A DNA stretch of 64,000 bases from positions 35,157 to 99,156 of the forward strand of contig JADFRQ010000005.1 in assembly GCA_022561215.1 (NCBI GenBank). Reading direction: 5' to 3'. The DNA is from Chloroflexota bacterium (GTDB taxonomy: Bacteria; Chloroflexota; Anaerolineae; Anaerolineales; E44-bin32). Position 1 is the first letter of the stretch. Each line of letters opens with the position of its first letter. The position numbers and the translations under genes are program-made. Shown piece by piece: positions 1 through 8,479 of this stretch. The notes beneath the pieces were generated by a model. The model was not told the origin of the DNA. It ran no database searches and saw only the letters and a program-made list of their open reading frames with translations.

Positions 1-1452
1 TTTGAATACGCCAACATCCTGGATGGATTTGTTCAGGAAGCCCTGCGCAAATTGAAGAAAAGCAAATGCATCGGCAAAATTGGATGAAAGGCCGACGGAT
101 ATGCGTGTGGCGCCGTACTCCTTATCATAGGTTGTGCGGATTCGAGAGCGAAGTTCATCGAAACTCATGCCGCGCGTGTCCTTAAAAAATGCGCCGATTT
201 CGGATTTGCTCAGATGATAGGCCATCTCCGCCGCGCCTGGATTGCAGAAACATCCCGCTCGCAGCGAGATCATTTCCTCGTTCGCCAGGTGCTCGATCTG
301 GCGAATATCAAAGCCGGCACCTTTCACATCTACAAAATTAAAAGCAATCGTGCCCCCGCGCCCAATCATATCTAGTGGTCCGTGGATCTCAACCAGCGCT
401 TTCCCGTTGCTGTGATGCAGTTGGTTAAGATTATCGAGCAGCCAGCCCGTCAGGCAATGCACACGTTCATGGATCACATCGATGCCCACATTTGCAATGT
501 GGCGCAGGCCATCTTCCACGGCGGGAAGGTTCAGGTAGTCGACCGTTCCATCTTCAAACGCCGCCGGGCCCTCGACCAGATAATGACCATCGCCTTGCAC
601 AGATGCGATCTGGATCGTTCCCCCAGCAAACCACGGCCGCTTGATCTTGGATAACATCTGTCGACGCATGAGCAGACAACCAACACCCGATGGATAACCA
701 AACATCTTGTAAAATGAGATGGCAACAAAATCCGGCTTCCACTGACTCAGGTCGAACGGGTTGGTGGAGACATACGCTGCGGCATCAAGCAATACATCCC
801 AGCCGAGCGCTCGCGCCTCCGCAATCATCTCTAAGGGATACTGAACACCGGTGAAATTGGATTGTGCCGGAAATGCAAAGAGGTTGTTCTGGTCTGGCCG
901 AGAGTGTTCCAGCTGCATTATTAATTGACTGCGATCAACGTGCATTGTGGGTGGTATCGCGGGGACATAAATAATTTTTGCCCCCTTCGTGCGTGCGAAC
1001 TCGCGGATGCCGTTAACCGAGTTGTGATTATCAAATGTCAGTAAATAGCGGCCTCCAGGGCCAAAGGGATAGGATTCACCAACAAGTTTGAGCGCACCAC
1101 TGGCATTTAGTGTGAATATTGCATCATACTCATCCGCTGAGGCGTTGAAATATTCGAGAACATACGCCCGCGCACTCTCCACCAATTCTGTCATGGCCAA
1201 CGAAGTAGGATTGTTCGAATGCGGATTACCGAAAACGCTTTCTTTCAATCTATCAAAGTGCTGCTGCAGCTGGCGGGAACTGTACATGCCACCGCCAGTG
1301 AAATCGAGATAGACATGTCCCAGGCGATCAAGCCTTTCGTATTCGTTTGCGCGCAGCTCATCGAGGATCGTGGTTTCGACATAGGCGGGATAGATCTCGA
1401 GAAATGCCGAGAATTCCGTCTCCATTTGTGGGCTTAATCGCTTATTCATCAT
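1..1452 (-). CDS. Class V aminotransferase, MoCo-sulfurase (MOCOS N-terminal)-like, 3' end cut by window
   Basis: An uninterrupted minus-strand frame runs from an ATGATG pair near 1452 off the left edge, so about 484 residues are visible and the C-terminus is missing. The frame has the PLP type-I fold layout of class V aminotransferases: an NPHSNNPTS segment near the N-terminus, LLDAAAYV before the cofactor lysine, and SFYKMFGYPSGVGCL, where Lys is the expected PLP Schiff-base residue. The FYK-[IM]-FG-[YF]-P-[ST]-G form of this motif is typical of eukaryotic-type molybdenum-cofactor sulfurases and their bacterial relatives. A RAGCFCNPG segment further on supplies the candidate sulfur-carrying cysteine. 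The family takes sulfur from L-cysteine. No MOSC domain is visible, but it would lie beyond the edge. A cysteine desulfurase-like or isopenicillin-epimerase-like role is the alternative. Confidence 0.85.
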   Translation of the reverse strand, partial: MMNKRLSPQMETEFSAFLEIYPAYVETTILDELRANEYERLDRLGHVYLDFTGGGMYSSRQLQQHFDRLKESVFGNPHSNNPTSLAMTELVESARAYVLEYFNASADEYDAIFTLNASGALKLVGESYPFGPGGRYLLTFDNHNSVNGIREFARTKGAKIIYVPAIPPTMHVDRSQLIMQLEHSRPDQNNLFAFPAQSNFTGVQYPLEMIAEARALGWDVLLDAAAYVSTNPFDLSQWKPDFVAISFYKMFGYPSGVGCLLMRRQMLSKIKRPWFAGGTIQIASVQGDGHYLVEGPAAFEDGTVDYLNLPAVEDGLRHIANVGIDVIHERVHCLTGWLLDNLNQLHHSNGKALVEIHGPLDMIGRGGTIAFNFVDVKGAGFDIRQIEHLANEEMISLRAGCFCNPGAAEMAYHLSKSEIGAFFKDTRGMSFDELRSRIRTTYDKEYGATRISVGLSSNFADAFAFLQFAQGFLNKSIQDVGVFK

Positions 1453-1540
1453 GACCATCAGACCATTTGAAACAAGATCACACCAAGAGTAGGTCGGGAA
1501 TTATACTACCCGATATTCGCTACGAGGTCGGCCAATACCC

Positions 1541-2257
1541 TTATTCCTCTAGCTTGATCCAAACTGCTTCCGCGCGAGCAACAACTTCTCCGCCTTCGCC
1601 ACACAACGCTGTCCCTACAAAATATTTGCGGCCTTCGTTGCTCCGATGCCATCCCATTGCAACCAGTTTCATTCCCGGACGGACACTCGCCATTACATCC
1701 GCCGTCATTCTCCCCAGCACCTTGAGGCTGTCATCAACCTCGAGAGTGGCATAATATCCCGGACAATCTAAAGCCGCCCACAAATATTTCTCCTGGATAA
1801 AGCCGTGCTCATCAGCAATCCAGGTGGGCGGAATCCATGCTGCTGCGACAAGTTGCCTCCCCGGCACTGGGCCGGCGAAAATTCGCAGTCCATCCGATCG
1901 TCCCGGACCACACACAAAACATGTCGTAAAATTATGGTTCTCATGTTCTTCATAAGCGCGCGACGCTAGCTGAGCGGCTTCAAAGGATAAGCAGCGCGGC
2001 GCCTCCACCTGGACCTGACCAGGGCGTCCTTCGGCGATCAGTGTTTCGTTGTCCAGCAAATGAAATTGCCCCTCCGCTAGCTGCTTGATGCATAGCTCTT
2101 TCTCCAGGGGAGGCGGCTGCCGAAGAGTTACTTCGGCCGGTCCCTCCATATGCGCGGCCAGAAGGCCGGAGACATAACCGCCATTCCCTGAATCAGGCGG
2201 ACCGCGGAAGCGTCGTTCGACGATCACAATTTCATCGCAATCTACTGGATGATTCAT
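1541..2257 (-). CDS. Hot-dog-fold thioesterase-like protein
   Basis: A 238-residue soluble protein with two hot-dog-like halves. The first half contains GPPDSGNGGYVSGLLAAHM, the second a TTCFVCGPGRSDGLRIF segment; the C-F-V-C-G-P signature is common in a group of two-domain thioesterase-superfamily proteins of uncharacterised substrate. The start is the ATG at 2257, three bases after the stop of the membrane-protein gene upstream, so the two are probably translated from one transcript. No catalytic residue can be assigned with confidence; acyl-CoA hydrolysis is only an inference from the fold. Confidence 0.75.
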   Translation of the reverse strand: MNHPVDCDEIVIVERRFRGPPDSGNGGYVSGLLAAHMEGPAEVTLRQPPPLEKELCIKQLAEGQFHLLDNETLIAEGRPGQVQVEAPRCLSFEAAQLASRAYEEHENHNFTTCFVCGPGRSDGLRIFAGPVPGRQLVAAAWIPPTWIADEHGFIQEKYLWAALDCPGYYATLEVDDSLKVLGRMTADVMASVRPGMKLVAMGWHRSNEGRKYFVGTALCGEGGEVVARAEAVWIKLEE

Positions 2258-2260
2258 AAA

Positions 2261-2908
2261 TCATTCCTGGTCGGGTGTGAAGCTATCGTTCTCAATAGCA
2301 GCGCTTGGATCAAATGTGGGCTTCACGTTCATTACCTGATTGGATAAACTCAAGTGCTGGATAGCAGTTATGCTACAAGCCGCTGCGCCGCCAAAAAAGA
2401 ACCAGCTTTTGTCCAGGAAAAATAGTAGCAAGTACAGAAGAGAAAATCCGGCAAATTCAATCCCCGAGACCCTCAGCGTCACCCAGCGTGGATAATGGAC
2501 CCGGCCGCGCGCTCCTTTTTCTCCATGTGCAATGATAAAAAGAGCAATACTGCGGATATGCATTAAGTAAATTGCAGCTTCTCTCAAGAACAATCCACCA
2601 ATCAAAGCTGAGAACACCTCCTCGTAGCGCAGCAAGCGCACAGCTACAAGCCAGACAATGAGGATGATTCCTATGGAACTTAAGAGGTAGCGCAGCAATA
2701 GCGGACTGAACATGCGCAGCGCCTTCACATCTTCGTGAAATTCAGGCGTTATTTCATAACTCCCTTCAAAAACAAAATGCTGCTTCCCCTCAGCAGCATA
2801 AATACGCGCACCAAGAATCGTCAGATAGTAATCCAACGCATAAGTGATTGCCCACAGGATGATCACAGTCCCGACATTGTTCGCCAACAGTATTTCAATG
2901 TTCGTCAT
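2261..2908 (-). CDS. Multi-pass membrane protein of unknown function
   Basis: About 215 residues with roughly five hydrophobic segments (approximate residues 10-28, 70-90, 95-120, 150-170 and 175-190) joined by short charged loops, then an acidic soluble tail. The start is placed at the ATG at 2908; a TTG two codons earlier is possible and neither has a strong ribosome site. It is followed after three bases by the hot-dog protein gene, suggesting a two-gene operon. I do not recognise the family; no transporter or enzyme motif is visible. Confidence 0.7.
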   Translation of the reverse strand: MTNIEILLANNVGTVIILWAITYALDYYLTILGARIYAAEGKQHFVFEGSYEITPEFHEDVKALRMFSPLLLRYLLSSIGIILIVWLVAVRLLRYEEVFSALIGGLFLREAAIYLMHIRSIALFIIAHGEKGARGRVHYPRWVTLRVSGIEFAGFSLLYLLLFFLDKSWFFFGGAAACSITAIQHLSLSNQVMNVKPTFDPSAAIENDSFTPDQE

Positions 2909-2989
2909 GGTCAACTAGATATTTGAAAATCCCTTCGGTTCGATTGCGTTTGCATAGTATCCGTCATCGGAAAATTCCACCACACACGA

Positions 2990-3256
2990 TCACTCTAAAT
3001 GACCACCATCCCGAGCTTCATCCAACACCGCCAGGATGGTATCCACCAGTGCGCGCGCAGCCTGCTCACTGAGTTCAACGGCAACACGTGCATCCAGCCC
3101 TTGCGCTTCATTCACGAAATCGAGGTTGAGCGCATGTTCCATCGGGGCATTGAATGGATGGTCGTAGGAGACGTTGGCCTCACGCAAGGTAAACCAACCA
3201 TCTGATCCCTTGCCACTCCCATCGATTTTTACCTGTTTTGTAATCAACGTACACAT
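2990..3256 (-). CDS. DUF6295 family small protein
   Basis: An 88-residue protein beginning MCTLITKQVKIDGSGKGSDG with the later motifs YDHPFNAPMEHALNLDF and ARVAVELSEQAARALVDTI. This is the layout of DUF6295 (M-C-T start, G-S-G-K-G, DHP-x-x-AP, a final helix with SA-R-L). An AAGGAG box seven bases upstream supports the ATG at 3256 rather than the GTG just before it. The function is not known; members are found mainly in actinobacteria and chloroflexi. It stands alone between the membrane-protein pair and the dienelactone hydrolase gene. Confidence 0.8.
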   Translation of the reverse strand: MCTLITKQVKIDGSGKGSDGWFTLREANVSYDHPFNAPMEHALNLDFVNEAQGLDARVAVELSEQAARALVDTILAVLDEARDGGHLE

Positions 3257-3297
3257 CACAGTACTCCTTTTCTAAAATCGGCGTTAGAGAAAAATCG

Positions 3298-4062
3298 CTA
3301 CGAAGCAAGCTTAAGATGATTTTCCAGAAAGGTGAATATTTTTTGCCATCCGTCTACTGCTTGCTGCTGCCGATAGTTTGGGCGGTGATAATAGAAGAAT
3401 CCGTGGCCCGCATCAGGATATGTCTGGAATTCGAAGGACTTGCCGTGTTTTTTCAGTTCCTGTTCATGTTGCGCCACTTGTTCCAGAGTGGGACTTGTAT
3501 CGTCTTCGCCAAATATCCCCAACAGCGGACAGGAAAGATCTTTTGTGTAATCGATAGGCGCAACGGGGCGTTTTGGCGAGAGATCTTCCTCCTTCATCAC
3601 CACGCCTCCGCCCCAGCAATCAACGGCGGCATCAAAACCATCAATTCGACATGCTGCCAGAACCGTATGACGGCCCCCAGAACATGTGCCAAATATACCA
3701 ACTTTGCCATTGTTATTCGGGAGAGAACGCAAGTACTGCATGGCTCCTTCCAGGTCGCCCAGCGCTTGATCGTCTGCAATTCCCCCTTCGGCTCTCACTT
3801 TGGCCGCCACATTTTCTGGGGTTCCATGGCCCGTTCGAAAATAAAGATTTGGAGATAGGGCCGCATAGCCATGATGGGCAAACTTGCGCGTTGTTTCTCG
3901 ATACCATTCATCCCATCCCGGCATGTGGTGGACAATAACAATCCCCGGGAAGGGGCCTGGCCCGAGGGGGCGCGCGAAGTAGGCGTTGATGAGCTCCCCA
4001 TTTTTTGTCGACATCGTGATGATTTCCGCTAACATACCCTCATACTTGTTGGTTTCAACCAT
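3298..4062 (-). CDS. Dienelactone hydrolase family protein
   Basis: A 254-residue alpha/beta hydrolase of normal DLH length. The nucleophile elbow is GTCSGG, with cysteine in the catalytic position as in classical dienelactone hydrolases. The acid is expected in FGEDDTSP and the histidine in DAGHGFFYYHRPNYR. An AGGAGGG box six bases before the ATG at 4062 supports the start. Family members hydrolyse dienelactones or other small esters in the cytoplasm. No chlorocatechol pathway genes are nearby, so a general esterase role is as likely as aromatic degradation. Confidence 0.9.
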   Translation of the reverse strand: MVETNKYEGMLAEIITMSTKNGELINAYFARPLGPGPFPGIVIVHHMPGWDEWYRETTRKFAHHGYAALSPNLYFRTGHGTPENVAAKVRAEGGIADDQALGDLEGAMQYLRSLPNNNGKVGIFGTCSGGRHTVLAACRIDGFDAAVDCWGGGVVMKEEDLSPKRPVAPIDYTKDLSCPLLGIFGEDDTSPTLEQVAQHEQELKKHGKSFEFQTYPDAGHGFFYYHRPNYRQQQAVDGWQKIFTFLENHLKLAS

Positions 4063-4146
4063 ATTCGCCCTCCTGGGGAGTTTAAATGCTGCTCAATATT
4101 TGGTAAACGATTGCTGGCTATTGGATTTGACGTGTCGGTACGCAGA

Positions 4147-4626
4147 TCATCCAATCCGGCTATCAACTGCTAATCCGAAGATCGTTGATACAACCAAGGA
4201 CAATATAATGGCGATGGCGGATATCATCCCTGTCAAAACAAATTTCTCAAACGCGCCCATTTCAGATCGAAAAACGCGCATGTTTATCCAAAATGCCACA
4301 GCACCTATTGCGCCGCCAATCCCCCCGCCAATAAAAATCAATACCATAGGTATTGCGCTCCAGATCCATTGCAATGCATTCAAAGGTTTTGCCAGTCGAA
4401 TTAATTGCCCATCAACAACAAGTTTTGGGATAGGATCAACAAAACTTTGCTTCAGCTGAACAACAACTTTAAATCCATTGTTGTCGAAGATCACGTATTG
4501 ATCGCGCTTCGATCCCTTGGAAGCAACTTTGCCGCCAACGATAATTTTTGCAGGCTTGAAGAAACCAGCGGTCTGGAGCGTCAAATTTTGGCCTTCAAAA
4601 CCCACCAACTTAAGTGGAATATTCAT
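4147..4626 (-). CDS. Two-TM membrane protein, unknown function
   Basis: 159 residues: an N-terminal soluble beta-rich part of about 85 residues (IPLKLVGFEGQNLTL..., with a GGKVASKGSKRDQY segment) followed by two long hydrophobic helices (roughly 90-115 and 130-155), the first glycine-rich (FIGGGIGGAIGAVAFW). The ATG at 4626 has a GAGGG box at good spacing; the TTG two codons upstream is less likely. I do not recognise the family. The layout, a cytosolic domain anchored by a C-terminal hairpin, gives no function. Confidence 0.65.
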   Translation of the reverse strand: MNIPLKLVGFEGQNLTLQTAGFFKPAKIIVGGKVASKGSKRDQYVIFDNNGFKVVVQLKQSFVDPIPKLVVDGQLIRLAKPLNALQWIWSAIPMVLIFIGGGIGGAIGAVAFWINMRVFRSEMGAFEKFVLTGMISAIAIILSLVVSTIFGLAVDSRIG

Positions 4627-5422
4627 TGCCAATCCCTCACTTCACTTTATTAAGTTAAAACCCGGGTAAGTTTAGAATTGCTCGTTGGCGAGTGTTTCGA
4701 CGACAATTGAATCATGCCTCGCTAAATTCCTGAACCCTCGGGTGGCACACGAGGCATCCCGCTCTGGACATTATGCTCCTATATTGGAGTAGCTTTATCA
4801 CTTAGCTTATCCATGTTTGTCCTTTGCCCGCCCATTCAATAATGGAATGTAAAATAAATGCCGAGCAAATGCAACTCTGACAAATATCACGGTTGGAATA
4901 ATAATGATGATCTCGATCCTATAAGATACACAACATCAAAGGCGAATCATACGTGGTCCAGACGACATTATCGAGAAATCCAGGAAAAATACTTCGCCCG
5001 GACACATCCCCCGAATCTGACCATTCAGATCATCGTTGTGCATGCTTTTACATTTTACCCTCGCCAAGGTTTAATCTGCTGAAGGTTGGCAACCTCAAAG
5101 GGTAACCGCATAACGCCTCCTGCAAGGTCTCTTCTCGACCCGTCTGTAGGGGCACTGCTTGCGGGCGGTATTCTCTGTTCCCACGCTTCTCTTGTTCCCA
5201 CGCTCCCGCGTGGGAACAAGAGAAATAGACCAATTAAGCGCGGATTAGTGCACGAGCCGGTTCATTAGACATATTCCAGTGCTGCTAATGATGAGGGAAT
5301 CCCTGGATTGATGGATGTGGGGAAATATTGGTGATGCCTTCGACGTACCCGCGCAGAGCGTAGGTACGAGAGAACAACCATGGCCTCATCCGATAAAGGA
5401 CAATAAGGTTAAATGGTAAATC
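4627..5422. other. Long intergenic region without a convincing gene
   Basis: About 800 bases with several short, compositionally unconvincing frames. The only clear structure is the perfect inverted repeat at 5187-5224. No tRNA-like T-arm, terminator with a T-run or strong promoter was recognised. The first half is AT-rich compared with its surroundings. Confidence 0.5.
5187..5224. repeat. Perfect 17-bp inverted repeat (REP-like hairpin)
   Basis: Arms of 17 bases (5187-5203 and 5208-5224) are perfectly complementary around a 4-base loop; the core is GTTCCCACGC / GCGTGGGAAC. A partial third copy of the left arm lies immediately upstream at 5171-5186, giving a direct-plus-inverted arrangement. 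No T-run follows, so it is not a simple terminator. GTTCCCACGC-type palindromes recur in many bacterial genomes as REP-like elements, but no transposase is present here. Confidence 0.8.
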
Positions 5423-5863
5423 CTATCCCTCACCGACCGGTTCGAGAATTACAACCGGTATCTGGCGCTTGGTTCGCTTCTGATATTCGTTATAGCTACC
5501 CTCCTGCGCGCCGGTCTCAGACCATAGTTTTTCACGCTCATCAGCCAAGGCGATACGCGCGGCAGCACGAAATTTCCTGCTGCCGATTTGCACATCTACG
5601 TCGGGATCAGACTGGAGATTAAGGTACCATGCCGGATGGCGATCGCTCCCTGCATTGGAAGCAATCACTACCGGGTTTTCTTGAGGTGTGAAATAATAGA
5701 GCAGGATCGCGCGCGGCTTTCCCGATCGGCGGCCTTTCGTGGTTAACTTGAGCATCTTATTCCCAAAAACGGTTGATCCGATTCGCCCATCACTGAGGCG
5801 ATAAATCCATCGATGGACCCGCCAAAAATAGACGAGCGCTTGTGATCTTCTTGTGGCGGGCAT
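5423..5863 (-). CDS. Nitroreductase/F420H2-quinone reductase (DDN) family protein
   Basis: 146 residues from the ATG at 5863, chosen because AAAGGAAA lies nine bases upstream and the family starts here; the frame is open further upstream but without family character. The core motifs LKLTTKGRRSGKPRAILLYYF, VVIASNAGSDRHPAWYLNLQSDPDV and a final PVVILEPV are those of the deazaflavin-dependent nitroreductase family (split beta-barrel). Relatives use reduced F420 (or FMN) to reduce quinones or nitro compounds. F420 use by this organism is inferred, since no F420 biosynthesis gene is in the window. Confidence 0.88.
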   Translation of the reverse strand: MPATRRSQALVYFWRVHRWIYRLSDGRIGSTVFGNKMLKLTTKGRRSGKPRAILLYYFTPQENPVVIASNAGSDRHPAWYLNLQSDPDVDVQIGSRKFRAAARIALADEREKLWSETGAQEGSYNEYQKRTKRQIPVVILEPVGEG

Positions 5864-6475
5864 TATCAAACGTTTCCTTTCAATATTCTTCCGTTGCTCC
5901 TCTTCCGTGACCAGCCTATTGCTATTGTACTCAAGGCAGAATCCCGTCGTCCATGGCATCTGCCGAATGGCCATTCCATTCATTCGGTAAACCTGGAGCA
6001 ATGCGATCGCGGGCACCATTTTTGCCCCTTCACCACGCATCTTCAAAATCTTGAGATGGCAAGCCCGGTGCATTTTTTTGGTGGGTATAGAAGGTTGCTT
6101 GGAATGCGTGCGCCATAATCGAGGGTAAATTATTCGGCTTGGTCATGTTTATGCCGCTCGCCGATTGCAGCAAAACTTCGGCCGCCGCTCTCCGTCCGTC
6201 CATGCGCATGGTCCTCAATATTGCCAGCACAATCTAATCCTATCCTCGCCGGGATGGGTTTCAGCCCAAAGGCACTTCCCCTGAGCGCTGCTTTTCACAG
6301 CTTGCTCACCCCCCACGTGGATCCCGGAAGTGAATGCCCGTTTCCACCTGATTGCAACGGGCCATTGATCCAGAGCTTGTGGGATAATGGTATCCATGCT
6401 CATGGTACCGAAATGGCTTTGTGTCAACATAAAATTAACATCGAATAATTTTCAGACCAAGGAAGGAGCTCTCAA
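5864..6475. other. Intergenic region, nothing recognised
   Basis: About 610 bases between the divergent deazaflavin-type oxidoreductase and the small plus-strand gene at 6476. Several overlapping frames of 60-75 codons exist on both strands, but none has recognisable motifs or a supporting ribosome site. Promoters for both flanking genes must lie here; I could not single out a strong -35/-10 pair. Confidence 0.4.
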
Positions 6476-6760
6476 ATGACGCGCTATTTAATCGAAGTTC
6501 CGCATGATAATTCGAAGCAAGCCTGTGACCGGGCGGTTCGGGCTTTCGTGGAAACTGGATCACACTTTATGACCAATGCCGACTGGGGATGCGATGATGA
6601 CGAACACAAAGCCTGGTTTATCGCCGACCTGGACAGCAAAGAGGAAGCATTAAGCATCCTGCCACCCTCCTTCCGCATTAATGCCAAAATCATAACGCTG
6701 CGTAAATTCTCCATGGAAGACGCCGAGAAAACCATCGAGCAGCATGCCGATCAGGCCTAA
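6476..6760 (+). CDS. Small conserved-looking protein, possible ferredoxin-like fold
   Basis: 94 residues beginning MTRYLIEVPHDNSKQACDRA, preceded by an AAGGAAGGAG box nine bases before the ATG. The pattern beta (RYLIEV), helix (KQACDRAVRAFVETG), beta (WGCDDDEHKAWFIADL), helix (SKEEALSIL), beta (NAKIITLRKF), then a helix fits a dimeric alpha/beta-barrel or ferredoxin-like fold such as that of muconolactone-isomerase-like small proteins. Function unknown. It is followed after 42 bases by the FAD oxidoreductase gene on the same strand, so the two may be co-transcribed. Confidence 0.7.
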   Translation: MTRYLIEVPHDNSKQACDRAVRAFVETGSHFMTNADWGCDDDEHKAWFIADLDSKEEALSILPPSFRINAKIITLRKFSMEDAEKTIEQHADQA

Positions 6761-6802
6761 GAATTTGCCTGAGGCCATTAATAGAATTTTTCCTTCCCTA
6801 TT

Positions 6803-7912
6803 ATGAACGTAGACGCGAGAGAATACGATGTGATTATTATCGGATCACGCGTCGCCGGCTCCATTTTGGCGAGTCTTCTTGGGGAAGCAGGCTATCGAGT
6901 GCTTGTGCTCGATCGATCCACCTTCCCCAGCGACACGCTCTCCACCCATTTCTTCCGAGCCCCCGCATTACGCGCCTTTGATCAGATTGGCGCATTGGAT
7001 GAGATCCTGGCAACTGCCCCGCGTCTCACGGTTAATTTCAACGTTATCGATGGAATTGTCTTCCCGGAACCCGTCGATCGGCCAGAGGACTACCCCTATT
7101 ACATGTGCGTGCGTCGTGTGACGCTAGATGCTATTCTTGTGCGCCGCGCCAGACTATTCGCAGATTTGCGTGAAGGCGCAATAGCAACTGATCTGCTACA
7201 AGAAGAGGGTCGCATTGTCGGTGTGCGTTGGCGCGGCAGCGATGACGAGGAAGAGGCCATGGCACGCGTAGTTGTTGGCGCCGATGGGCTGTACTCATTC
7301 GTTGCCAAGCAAGTTGAGCCCGAAACAGAGCATATAGAGGCGGTGCATCGCATCATGTACTACGCTTACTTTCGGGGTGTTCCCGCGAATGAAGGTCCTG
7401 CGGCCGAGTTTCATTATGAGGGGAACAGCCTCGCCTACTGCATCCCCTGCGATAATAATCTCACCCTGTTGGCCGCGTCAGTCCCCGTCGAACGCTTTGC
7501 TGAATTCAAACGCGATCCCGAGGGGGAATTGCTGCGGGAGCTAGAAGCCATGCCCGAGATTCGCGCGCGCTTGACTGACGCACAGCGCGAAGGACCTGTT
7601 TTCGGTTCTGGAAACATTCCCGGTTATTTGCGAATTCCCTACGGAAACGGTTGGGCCCTGGTAGGAGATGCGGCGATGGTGATGGACCCATGGTCGGGGC
7701 AAGGCATCGATCAAGCCTCGACCCACGCGAGCATACTCGCACGTTATCTAGGAGAATTTCTATCGGGTGAAAGTGAATGGGAGAATGCGATGCAAACCTA
7801 TCATGCTGAACGCAACGAATTCAGCCAGAAAATATATCGACGGACGTGCAAGTTCGGCGCTGATTTACGCCCGATGACACGTGCGGCACTGGCGAAAAGA
7901 GGGCTCATATGA
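6803..7912 (+). CDS. FAD-dependent oxidoreductase, geranylgeranyl-reductase/PHBH-like
   Basis: 369 residues. The N-terminal Rossmann motif is DVIIIGSRVAGSILASLLGEAGYRVLVLDR, where the usual GxGxxG reads GSRVAG. The second FAD site is WALVGDAAMVMDPWSGQGIDQA (GD motif with P and G), as in FAD_binding_3 monooxygenases and geranylgeranyl reductases. Length is normal for the group. The substrate cannot be read from sequence; hydroxylation or reduction of a small organic molecule is the family role. There is no strong ribosome site before the ATG at 6803, but it is the first in frame and begins right at the Rossmann strand. Confidence 0.85.
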   Translation: MNVDAREYDVIIIGSRVAGSILASLLGEAGYRVLVLDRSTFPSDTLSTHFFRAPALRAFDQIGALDEILATAPRLTVNFNVIDGIVFPEPVDRPEDYPYYMCVRRVTLDAILVRRARLFADLREGAIATDLLQEEGRIVGVRWRGSDDEEEAMARVVVGADGLYSFVAKQVEPETEHIEAVHRIMYYAYFRGVPANEGPAAEFHYEGNSLAYCIPCDNNLTLLAASVPVERFAEFKRDPEGELLRELEAMPEIRARLTDAQREGPVFGSGNIPGYLRIPYGNGWALVGDAAMVMDPWSGQGIDQASTHASILARYLGEFLSGESEWENAMQTYHAERNEFSQKIYRRTCKFGADLRPMTRAALAKRGLI

Positions 7913-7940
7913 TCCGCTTGTGAGTATTCGGCGGATCAGT

Positions 7941-8303
7941 TTAAGATTTCCTCTTTGTAGCTTTGGGCTTCAAACTTTTGACATATGCAAAGCTGATATC
8001 AAGGTATTTCTTCATTTTATTTGTATCCTCCAACAAACTGGAGGGAACGGTAACATATTCCTTCATGATGGCTCCATATTGCTCAAAGAGGGTTGTATCG
8101 TACTTCCCCAGAAAATTCTCCCGCTCTTCCTTTGGGAGGCGGATCCCCATGGTCCCAGATTTGTCGAGGTAAGTAAACATGTTCCCATTTAAGGAAGTGT
8201 ATGGGGTGGTTACTCCTTTGCGTTCGATAGCAGGATTGCTCTCGATTAGCTTGTCGTACAATTTCAATTTATCCTTGGGGATTTCAACAGAACGCTTGCT
8301 CAT
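7941..8303 (-). CDS. Small TfoX/DUF1801-style conserved protein
   Basis: 120 residues from the ATG at 8303, which has a GGAAGAC box eight bases upstream; a TTG five codons earlier is less likely. The sequence has the pattern KLKLYDKLIESNPAIERKG, then YTSLNGNMFTYLDKSG, IRLPKEERENFLGKY and a lysine-rich C-terminus (LKPKATKRKS). N-G-N-M-F followed by RLP-x-x-x-R-x-x-F resembles the TfoX N-terminal-like fold, in which a small beta-sheet protein is often annotated without known activity. Convergent with the FAD oxidoreductase gene. Confidence 0.7.
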   Translation of the reverse strand: MSKRSVEIPKDKLKLYDKLIESNPAIERKGVTTPYTSLNGNMFTYLDKSGTMGIRLPKEERENFLGKYDTTLFEQYGAIMKEYVTVPSSLLEDTNKMKKYLDISFAYVKSLKPKATKRKS

Positions 8304-8479
8304 GATTGCGTCTTCCAAATGATTATTTATATACCTTTATCTTATTCCTATTCGCTCAGCATAAATGAATTTTCTTTGTTTTTTTCTTAAGCATTTTAGG
8401 AATCGAAGCGACTGCTAGTCATCAAAGTGATGGTTTACGCTCTTTTTTTTCTGAACACCAAATTGCTGATCCTGTACAG